The position numbers and the translations under genes are program-made. A DNA stretch of 13,159 bases. Origin: Candidatus Roizmanbacteria bacterium. Lineage in GTDB: Bacteria; Patescibacteriota; Microgenomatia; UBA1406; GWC2-37-13. Below are positions 8,042-13,159 of the stretch, one piece after another; the stretch's first letter is position 1, and the number at the start of each line of letters is the position of its first letter. The notes beneath the pieces were generated by a model. The model was not told the origin of the DNA and searched no databases. It worked only from the letters and a program-made list of their open reading frames with translations. Location of the stretch: assembly GCA_013334845.1 (NCBI GenBank), contig JAAXWV010000013.1, forward strand, positions 1 through 13,159. The letters are read 5' to 3'.

Positions 8042-8427
8042 CTAGAATAAATGAAGTTTTTTCTAGCCCAGTAGTTCCATGAGAATGATAATGATATTGA
8101 TAAGATTTTACCCAGCAGTGGGTATAGGCCTAATGTTTTTACTACTAACAGCATTGTTAATATCTGTACCAATAATCCGAGTAAGCTAACGGCTAGCACC
8201 ATCAAAAATTCCTTCGCGGGATGGTGTTCTGACTTTCCAAATATAAATAGTCGACTTCCTATCCAATTTAGAACAACGCTTATTGAAAAGCTGAAAATCG
8301 TCGCTGTCATGTAGTCGTTAGTTAATAGATAGATTATTTGAAAATTAGCAATCTCTAAAGCAACAATAATAACTGCCATACATAAATATTTGATTAGTCT
8401 TTTATCGTGTAATATTTCATTTATCAT
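8038..8427 (-). CDS. GtrA-family membrane protein (polyprenyl-linked sugar flippase candidate)
   Basis: 129 residues, typical GtrA length, with four predicted membrane helices at about 14-34, 40-57, 73-95 and 104-121. LNWIGSRLFIFG (53-64) and SFSWNYWARKNFIY (114-127) are the two conserved stretches of the family, each a helix end with Asn-Trp or Asn-Tyr followed by basic residues. Family members are thought to move polyprenyl-phosphate-linked sugars across the membrane, working with a GtrB-type glycosyltransferase. A GtrB-like GT2 gene lies at 11907-12692 and a GT-C-like gene next door. The ATG at 8427 has no good Shine-Dalgarno, but the promoter upstream is strong. The 3' end overlaps the convergent neighbour by 4 nt. 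Confidence 0.88.
   Translation of the reverse strand: MINEILHDKRLIKYLCMAVIIVALEIANFQIIYLLTNDYMTATIFSFSISVVLNWIGSRLFIFGKSEHHPAKEFLMVLAVSLLGLLVQILTMLLVVKTLGLYPLLGKILSISLSFSWNYWARKNFIYSS
8041..8067. terminator. Possible hairpin at the convergent gene ends
   Basis: GCTAGAA (8041-8047) and TTCTAGC (8061-8067) form a perfect 7-bp inverted repeat with a 13-nt spacer. An AAA/TTT pairing could extend the stem and reduce the loop. It sits just after one stop codon and inside the last codons of the opposing gene. Neither side has a clear U-tract, so termination is only a suggestion. Confidence 0.25.
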
Positions 8428-8459
8428 GGATTGTCTTTATTTATCTTTGGATAATACTA

Positions 8460-8465
8460 TATAAT
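8460..8465 (+). promoter_or_regulatory. Candidate -10 box for the HAD/flippase-kinase operon
   Basis: A perfect TATAAT lies 27 bp before the ATG at 8493. It shares bases with the minus-strand -10 in the palindrome TATAATTATA (8460-8469). The -35 position at 17 bp reads TTATTT, a poor match. The ribosome-binding site is AAGGA at 8478-8482, 10 nt before the ATG. Confidence 0.45.
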
Positions 8466-8492
8466 TATAAATATATTAAGGAATGATATCAA
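8464..8492 (-). promoter_or_regulatory. Strong sigma70-type promoter for the GtrA gene
   Basis: On the minus strand, TTGATA (8492-8487, 5/6 to consensus) and TATAAT (8469-8464, 6/6) are separated by exactly 17 bp. Start of transcription would be near 8457, giving a leader of about 30 nt. The -35 box abuts the start codon of the divergent HAD gene at 8493. Confidence 0.65.
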
Positions 8493-9062
8493 ATGGTAAG
8501 AATAAGAGGTTTTTTCTTTGATCTAGATGGCACTCTTGTCGATACTCACGAATCCAATTATATGGCATATAGAAAAGCTATAGACTCGGTGATGGGTATT
8601 GAGCTTGGGGATGAGCTGAAGATCGCTATTAAAGCGGGCGAGAATTCTAATTCATTTATACCTCGACTTACGAAAAACGCAAGTAGCAGTCAGGTTGAGT
8701 TAATCAATCAAATGAAGAAGGAGATATACCCACTTTGTTTAGATGCTTCAAAATCAAACGATTTTCTTATTGAATTCCTAAGACACATGGGCGAATCATA
8801 TACTACAGTTTTGGTTACTACCGCTAAGCGTAATAACGCTCTGTCGGTTCTGGCAAAGCACAACTTAGATGATTTGTTTGATTATACTGTCTTTGGGGAT
8901 GAGATAACGGACATGAAGCCCAGCCCAGCTGCGTATAACCTAGCTCTTGCTAAGACCGGATTGAATCCGGAAGAAGTATTGGCGTTTGAGGATTCCGAAA
9001 ATGGCATAACATCGGCTGAGCTAGCTGGGATAAGAGCCGTACATATTAGGGATTTTTTGTAA
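8493..9062 (+). CDS. HAD-superfamily hydrolase (sugar phosphatase / beta-phosphoglucomutase-like)
   Basis: 189 residues with all four HAD motifs. Motif I is FFFDLDGTLVD, with nucleophile D10 and acid/base D12. Motif II is LVTTA, with Thr109 or Thr110. Motif III is Lys142 in DMKPSP. Motif IV is Glu166-Asp167 in FEDSENG. The helical cap between residues 17 and 80 places it in the subfamily I group of small-molecule phosphatases and phosphomutases. A soluble cytoplasmic enzyme removing or moving phosphate on a sugar or alditol is expected; the substrate cannot be read from sequence. Its TAA stop overlaps the next gene's ATG by one base, so translation is coupled to the flippase-kinase fusion, which suggests one pathway. 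Confidence 0.88.
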   Translation: MVRIRGFFFDLDGTLVDTHESNYMAYRKAIDSVMGIELGDELKIAIKAGENSNSFIPRLTKNASSSQVELINQMKKEIYPLCLDASKSNDFLIEFLRHMGESYTTVLVTTAKRNNALSVLAKHNLDDLFDYTVFGDEITDMKPSPAAYNLALAKTGLNPEEVLAFEDSENGITSAELAGIRAVHIRDFL

Positions 9063-11158
9063 TGAAAAAGTATCTTATCATATTTGCTTTTTTTGTTTTA
9101 ATCCTGGATATTTTTATATCTCGTAATCTATTAATAAATGCATTCAATGCGATTCTTAGTAGCAATGGTATGCTCGCGCTAATAGTTATCGCAATTGCGC
9201 TACAATTCGTGGGGCATTATTTTCGATCAGAACGAACCAAACTTTTTATCGATCAAGCTGCAAAGAGTAGCTCTAGATTCCAATATATGGCCCTTTCAAT
9301 AGGCTATCTCTTTAATATGATTTTACCATTTCGCCTAGGTGAGCTGATCAGATCTTTTATTATCGCAGATAGACTTAGTATTAGCTTTTCTTATACATTT
9401 GTGGCGGTGCTAATAGAAAGATCTTTCGACATATTATTCCTTAGTGCTATCATTATGCTTCTTTCGTTAATAATGGGCGGCAGCTACACCGTTGGATTAG
9501 TAGTGATATCATCGGTGTCCTTTGTCGTCGCGGCGTTGATATTAATAATCTTAAATTTACTAAAACAAGAAAACAAATATATATTATCGATCGTGGCGAA
9601 TGTCGCTAGGATATTCAACAAAAAAATAGGCGATAGTATTAAATTCAAAATTTGGACTTTGATATTTGGACTGCAGAGTTTCTTTAATGACCGCCGACTA
9701 ATCAAGCGGTATATGTTTTATGTGTTCACCTCATGGATATTCTATTTTATTTCTATGGCCGTTATTGTTGGTTTTTTGCCAATCAGAGATATATATCAGA
9801 CGTCAATTGCTATGGTGGCGCCCTATATTGCCGCAGTGCCATCTTTTCAACCGATGGATATGACGACGTTCAATTCTATAATAGGCTGGCTTCCTATAGG
9901 TGTCTCTCATAATGTGCTTTTGATTTTCTCTAATTCAGTATGGCTGGTACTGAGTTTGCCTATGTCTGTTTTAGGACTGTTTGGGTTGTTGATATATAAA
10001 ACAACGAAGAAAAGTAAGCTTACACACCATCCAGAGTCATTTTCTAATAAGCTATTAAGATATGATGATATATCTACGGATATATCTGTATTTCTTGACA
10101 CATATTTCAAGGGCCATAATTTGAGTAAAGTGTTACATAAAATCGAGGTAGATAAGGGTCTTAGTTTAGTTAAGTTTTTTAAGGGTGGATCTGATGCGAT
10201 AACGGTTCTCGCACTCGAAAAAAATAAATTAATCGTAAAGAAGATTGTGCCTGCTGAGTATACTGATCGTTTGAGGGTTCAGTACGAATGGCTGATGAAA
10301 TACAGGAATATGAAATCGATAGTCGGAGTCTTGGGTGAGCAAATCTCAAACGACTATTACGCTATTAATCTAGAATATGATTCGTCTAACGTCCCGTTCT
10401 TCGAGCTCGTACATTCAATGTCGTTAAAAAGCTCTAAAGAGATTATTCAGAAAATATGGACTTATGTTTTTTCTAACATATATCAGTTAAAGGCTGAAAG
10501 ATTTCACGGTTCAGTAAGGGATCGATATGTCGAGGACCGTTTAATGAAGAAAATAAAGAAAGCCATAGAAGAGGATGAGAATTTAGCAAAGGCTATTAAA
10601 CCTGAACGCATTGTTATCAATGGGGTTGTTTACGATAACTTTTACACTATCATGAACAAGATAATGAACCATAAAAATGCTTGGAAGGATATAGGTACTT
10701 TTCGGGAATCTTCGGCTATTCATGGCGACTTAACCATTGACAACATTTTAATTAATCCAGCTAATTTAGAACTACTGATTATCGATCCATCTGACGATAA
10801 TCAAATAAGAGGTCCAGTCCTAGATCTAGGAAGGATGACTCAGTCGCTAGCGGCTGGCTATGAATTTCTTAATAGCGACGAGAGCCGAGTGGACCTTAGG
10901 CTAATGGAAGGTAATTGCTATATAGACTATACAGATCATCGTTCTGCGCGATATATGCAGTTATTTAACTATATGGATAACAAACTTCTTGATAAGTTTT
11001 TCACAAAATCCGAACGGTCGTCGGCTTTGTTTCACGCAGGCCTATTCTATTTAAGAATGCTCGCACATAGAGTTCATATCAATCCGACTAATACGTTAAA
11101 ATATTACGCAGTTGGAGTATCTCTGTTAAATAAGTTCTATCAACAATACGATAAGTAG
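9062..11158 (+). CDS. Fusion: UPF0104/LPG-synthase-TM flippase-like domain plus APH-like kinase domain
   Basis: 698 residues. Residues 1-325 are a polytopic membrane domain of the UPF0104 / lysylphosphatidylglycerol-synthase-TM type (YbhN, AglD, MprF N-terminus): N85-MILPFRLGELIR-97 and then E119-RSFD-123 are its conserved signatures. A basic linker (KTTKKSK) leads to a soluble domain at about 345-698 that looks like an aminoglycoside/choline-kinase-fold phosphotransferase. It has a glycine-rich turn GGSDA (375-379), a candidate ATP lysine K393 or K394, the catalytic loop HGDLTIDNIL (H554, D556, N561), and metal-site aspartates D575 (IIDPSDD) and D588 (DLGRM). All key kinase residues are present, so activity is plausible. 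I recall HGDLT...N kinases of this type in capsule clusters with nucleotidyltransferase and HAD genes, as here. Substrate unknown: a lipid-linked or cytoplasmic sugar/alditol. Start ATG overlaps the HAD stop. Confidence 0.82.
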   Translation: MKKYLIIFAFFVLILDIFISRNLLINAFNAILSSNGMLALIVIAIALQFVGHYFRSERTKLFIDQAAKSSSRFQYMALSIGYLFNMILPFRLGELIRSFIIADRLSISFSYTFVAVLIERSFDILFLSAIIMLLSLIMGGSYTVGLVVISSVSFVVAALILIILNLLKQENKYILSIVANVARIFNKKIGDSIKFKIWTLIFGLQSFFNDRRLIKRYMFYVFTSWIFYFISMAVIVGFLPIRDIYQTSIAMVAPYIAAVPSFQPMDMTTFNSIIGWLPIGVSHNVLLIFSNSVWLVLSLPMSVLGLFGLLIYKTTKKSKLTHHPESFSNKLLRYDDISTDISVFLDTYFKGHNLSKVLHKIEVDKGLSLVKFFKGGSDAITVLALEKNKLIVKKIVPAEYTDRLRVQYEWLMKYRNMKSIVGVLGEQISNDYYAINLEYDSSNVPFFELVHSMSLKSSKEIIQKIWTYVFSNIYQLKAERFHGSVRDRYVEDRLMKKIKKAIEEDENLAKAIKPERIVINGVVYDNFYTIMNKIMNHKNAWKDIGTFRESSAIHGDLTIDNILINPANLELLIIDPSDDNQIRGPVLDLGRMTQSLAAGYEFLNSDESRVDLRLMEGNCYIDYTDHRSARYMQLFNYMDNKLLDKFFTKSERSSALFHAGLFYLRMLAHRVHINPTNTLKYYAVGVSLLNKFYQQYDK

Positions 11159-11168
11159 CGTTATCTTG

Positions 11169-11906
11169 TTAATCTTTGTGATCTTTTAGATATGAATTAA
11201 GTTCTTCTGGAGTACCGAAACAGTAAAAAATTCCTTCAATAAGTCCTATACGTTTTTTTTGATTAATAATTAAGTTATATATTAGCGATACGTAGTATTC
11301 CTTCATAGTCTCCGATAGTGGGACGGATAGTAGGCTATGTGCCGCTTCGATAAAATATGATGCCTTAGTAAAAAAGTACGCTCCCATTAGTGCGTGGTTT
11401 GATATAGGGTTTTTTTCTGCGGTTCTTATTACGATATTATCTTCATCGATTTCAGCAAAACTGTATCTTGGGTCGGTTGACCTAAAGGATAGTAGTAAGC
11501 CATCATACCTACCATCACTAATAGCCTGATTTATTGCTGCAAAATAAGCCTTTGATATAAATGCAATATCACAATCCATAATCACTAGTGGCTGAGTTGG
11601 ATCTATAATATCCTCTGCTATGAGGCAGGTTTCCACTGATCCCCTAGTGTTGTGATCCAGGACCTTTATTTGTGCTTCTGGTAGCGTGTTTTTTATCTGT
11701 TCAGACAAGCCGTATTCATCATCTGTATCTTTACGTATGATGAAAATATACGACTTTTCTCCGGGGTAGGCATCATAAGATGACAAAGCTTTTCTGAACA
11801 TTGGTCGACCATTAACGTCTATTAATGGCTTCGGTGTAAGATAGCCGGCGTCTCTGAACCTTTGTCCAAGCCCGCCCATTGGTAAAAGGATCTGTAGTTT
11901 ACTCAT
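11169..11906 (-). CDS. Sugar-1-phosphate nucleotidyltransferase-like protein (GT-A fold)
   Basis: 245 residues. The N-terminus has the nucleotide-binding signature LLPMGGLGQRFRDAGY (8-22), then PKPLIDVNGRPM (25-36). RGSVETCLIA (88-97) contacts the base and sugar in relatives, and VIMDCDI (108-114) supplies metal-binding D111 and D113. The family joins an NTP and a sugar (or alditol) phosphate to give an NDP-activated donor plus pyrophosphate. This version, with PMGGLG and PKPL, resembles the MobA/RfbA-like enzymes of capsule loci rather than true RfbA and is shorter than RfbA (about 290). It could serve the kinase at 9062-11158. The ATG follows the upstream TAA directly, with AAGGA about 10 nt before it. 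It is the last gene of the minus operon and converges on the fusion gene with a 10-nt gap. Confidence 0.82.
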   Translation of the reverse strand: MSKLQILLPMGGLGQRFRDAGYLTPKPLIDVNGRPMFRKALSSYDAYPGEKSYIFIIRKDTDDEYGLSEQIKNTLPEAQIKVLDHNTRGSVETCLIAEDIIDPTQPLVIMDCDIAFISKAYFAAINQAISDGRYDGLLLSFRSTDPRYSFAEIDEDNIVIRTAEKNPISNHALMGAYFFTKASYFIEAAHSLLSVPLSETMKEYYVSLIYNLIINQKKRIGLIEGIFYCFGTPEELNSYLKDHKD

Positions 11907-12692
11907 TTAGTTTATTTCCTTCGACTCATATTTATTGATTGTATTTATTGCGCGATTCGAAATACCAAGTCGCCACCTGATTAGGTTATATATAGCAATC
12001 TTGAATACATTAAAGTTTCTTGCGTTAGTTACCTGATCTTCCTCGCGCCATGTAATGGGTACGTACGAAAAATTTATCTTTCTTCCAATCAGATCTAGTA
12101 ACAACTCAAAATTAAAAGTTAATTTATCGGCAAACCGTAAGTAACTATTCTTGCTTAGATCTTTTATGGCAAACAAATTTAAGCCCGAGCCAAGATCCTC
12201 GCAGTGCCTTAGCGTGACTATACTATAAATGGAGTTAAGGATTTTATTGCCAACAATTCGTTTAATGTCGTAGCCTATTAGCTGTGATTTTTTGTTAAAT
12301 CTAGACCCTAGAACTGTATGGACCTGTGGATTTTTCTCCACGTAATCTATTAATAAGTTTGCTTCGTCACTTTTTGCTTGATTATCACCGTGTAAAATTA
12401 TTACATGAGAATATCCATTAGATTCCGCTCTTAAAAAGGCGACTTTATGGGAGCCTCCTAGGCTATAGTTTTTGGCATTTTGTAATATTTTTAGTTTGCC
12501 CTTTAGATTATTATTTTTTCTATACTTGAGAAGTGTGCTAACGGTATTGTCGGTACTTATATTGTCGATGACGCAGATTTCGCGAACTCTTGAGGCTAAT
12601 TTATCATCAATTTCGTCTAACACCCTTGTGATCTGCTTTTCGCAATTATAAGCAGGTATTGCTATCATAATATCTAGTTTTTTATGACTCAT
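11907..12692 (-). CDS. GT2 glycosyltransferase, DPM1/GtrB-like
   Basis: 261 residues. The GT-A donor fold is clear: MIAIPAYN (9-16), VIDNISTDNT (41-50, D43), HGDNQ (101-105) with D103 in the DxD-equivalent place, LGSRF (128-132), and DLGSGLNLF (166-174). The PITWREEDQ segment (212-220) sits where DPM1-like enzymes have their acceptor-side basic loop. No transmembrane tail is predicted, unlike GtrB itself, which has two C-terminal helices, so it resembles single-domain dolichol/polyprenyl-phosphate sugar synthases. Likely reaction: transfer of a sugar from an NDP donor to polyprenyl phosphate at the inner face of the membrane. The ATG overlaps the rfbA stop (ATGA, 4 nt), so it is co-translated with rfbA. 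Donor sugar cannot be read. Confidence 0.85.
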   Translation of the reverse strand: MSHKKLDIMIAIPAYNCEKQITRVLDEIDDKLASRVREICVIDNISTDNTVSTLLKYRKNNNLKGKLKILQNAKNYSLGGSHKVAFLRAESNGYSHVIILHGDNQAKSDEANLLIDYVEKNPQVHTVLGSRFNKKSQLIGYDIKRIVGNKILNSIYSIVTLRHCEDLGSGLNLFAIKDLSKNSYLRFADKLTFNFELLLDLIGRKINFSYVPITWREEDQVTNARNFNVFKIAIYNLIRWRLGISNRAINTINKYESKEIN

Positions 12693-13159
12693 AGTTGTAT
12701 ATCTTCTAAATATTTACCGTAACCCGACTTTTTTAACGAATTAGCATGCTGTTCTAGAGTGGTTTTTGATATGTAGCTTTCTCTATAAGCAATTTCTTCG
12801 GGGCTGCCGATTATTCGGCCAGTACGACGCTGGATGGCGCGGACGTAATCGGCGGCATCGGTCATACTGTCGATAGTTCCGGTATCTAGCCAGACGTCTC
12901 CACGATCGAGCTTAGTAACTTTGAGTTTACCGCGCTTTAAGTACTCAGCATTAACTGATGTAATTTCTAATTCACCTCGATCGCTCGGCTTAACGTTTTT
13001 AGCTATTTGAATGACGTCATTGTCATAGAAGTATAGACCAACCACTGCATAGTCAGATTTTGGATTGCTTGGTTTTTCTTCGATTGATATAGCTTTGAAA
13101 TTATCATCAAACTCAACTACGCCATAACGCTCGGGGTCGGACACACGGTAGGCAAAGAC
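12689..13159 (-). CDS. rfbA: Glucose-1-phosphate thymidylyltransferase RfbA (5' partial)
   Basis: The frame is open to the right edge, and 156 residues of the usual 290 or so are visible; the GTG at 13144 is internal to the gene. The visible part begins VFAYRVSDPERYGVVEFD and contains SIEEKP, AVVGLYFYD, RGELEITSVN and GDVWLDTGT, all diagnostic of RfbA/RmlA. The enzyme makes dTDP-glucose from dTTP and glucose-1-phosphate, the first step to dTDP-L-rhamnose. The N-terminal nucleotide-binding loop lies outside the window. The C-terminus (SGYGKYLEDIQL) matches the family's usual ending, so the 3' end is intact. First visible gene of the minus operon; rfbB, rfbC and rfbD are expected upstream but are not in view. 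Confidence 0.93.
   Translation of the reverse strand, partial: VFAYRVSDPERYGVVEFDDNFKAISIEEKPSNPKSDYAVVGLYFYDNDVIQIAKNVKPSDRGELEITSVNAEYLKRGKLKVTKLDRGDVWLDTGTIDSMTDAADYVRAIQRRTGRIIGSPEEIAYRESYISKTTLEQHANSLKKSGYGKYLEDIQL

Noticed and set aside
10070..10092. Near-tandem 12-bp repeat (GATATATCT) within the fusion gene
   Set aside because: It codes DIST-DISV in a linker and is short and imperfect; compatible with chance in AT-rich codons.
11150..11165. GATAA/TTATC inverted repeat over the stop codon of the fusion gene
   Set aside because: Only 5 AT-rich base pairs and no U-tract; too weak for a terminator call.
13142..13144. GTG at 13144 as the start of rfbA
   Set aside because: The frame continues to the window edge with conserved RfbA residues (VFAYR); the gene is cut by the window.
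1..13159. Alternative genetic code (TGA read as an amino acid)
   Set aside because: TGA ends three genes exactly where the families should end and where the next gene begins, so it is a stop here.

Overview
This window looks like part of a cell-envelope polysaccharide and glycan-modification locus from an AT-rich bacterium. TGA is read as a stop: it ends the genes at 2329, 6008 and 12689. The secreted protein at 3613-6003 has an N-terminal module that I associate from memory with Saccharibacteria (TM7, candidate phyla radiation) and Actinobacteria. Together with the low GC and very tight packing, this makes a Saccharibacteria-like genome my best guess (about 0.6). Standard TGA usage argues against Gracilibacteria and Absconditabacteria. 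No rRNA, tRNA, CRISPR array, transposase or att site was seen, and no gene-free stretch exceeds 100 bp.

Layout. 2-2329 (+) is the 3' part of a large protein with a methyltransferase-like tail, a coiled coil and two GT2 glycosyltransferase domains. It is coupled to 2330-3604 (+), a WsaF-like GT4 rhamnosyltransferase candidate. These converge on a two-gene minus-strand unit for exported proteins: 6583-6008, a membrane-anchored protein, then 6003-3613, a secreted lysozyme-like protein with C-terminal repeats. A 96-bp divergent promoter region separates this unit from 6680-8041 (+), a polytopic GT-C-like membrane protein. That gene converges, with overlapping stop codons, on a GtrA-family gene (8427-8038, -). 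A 65-bp divergent region with a palindromic -10 element separates GtrA from a coupled pair: a HAD phosphatase (8493-9062, +) and a flippase-like/kinase fusion (9062-11158, +). The right end is a minus-strand operon read from 13159 downward: rfbA (5' end cut off), a DPM1/GtrB-like GT2 and a sugar-1-phosphate nucleotidyltransferase-like protein.

How they may work together (inference). RfbA makes dTDP-glucose, the precursor of dTDP-rhamnose, which would supply the WsaF-like enzyme and perhaps the tandem GT2 protein. The GT2 enzyme at 11907-12692, GtrA and the GT-C-like protein match the three roles of a GtrB/GtrA/GtrC-type system: load a sugar on polyprenyl phosphate, flip it, and transfer it outside the membrane. 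The kinase domain, HAD phosphatase and nucleotidyltransferase could together make an unusual activated building block. The most unusual items are the flippase-kinase fusion, the 86-bp perfect repeat inside the secreted protein gene, and the symmetric divergent promoter.
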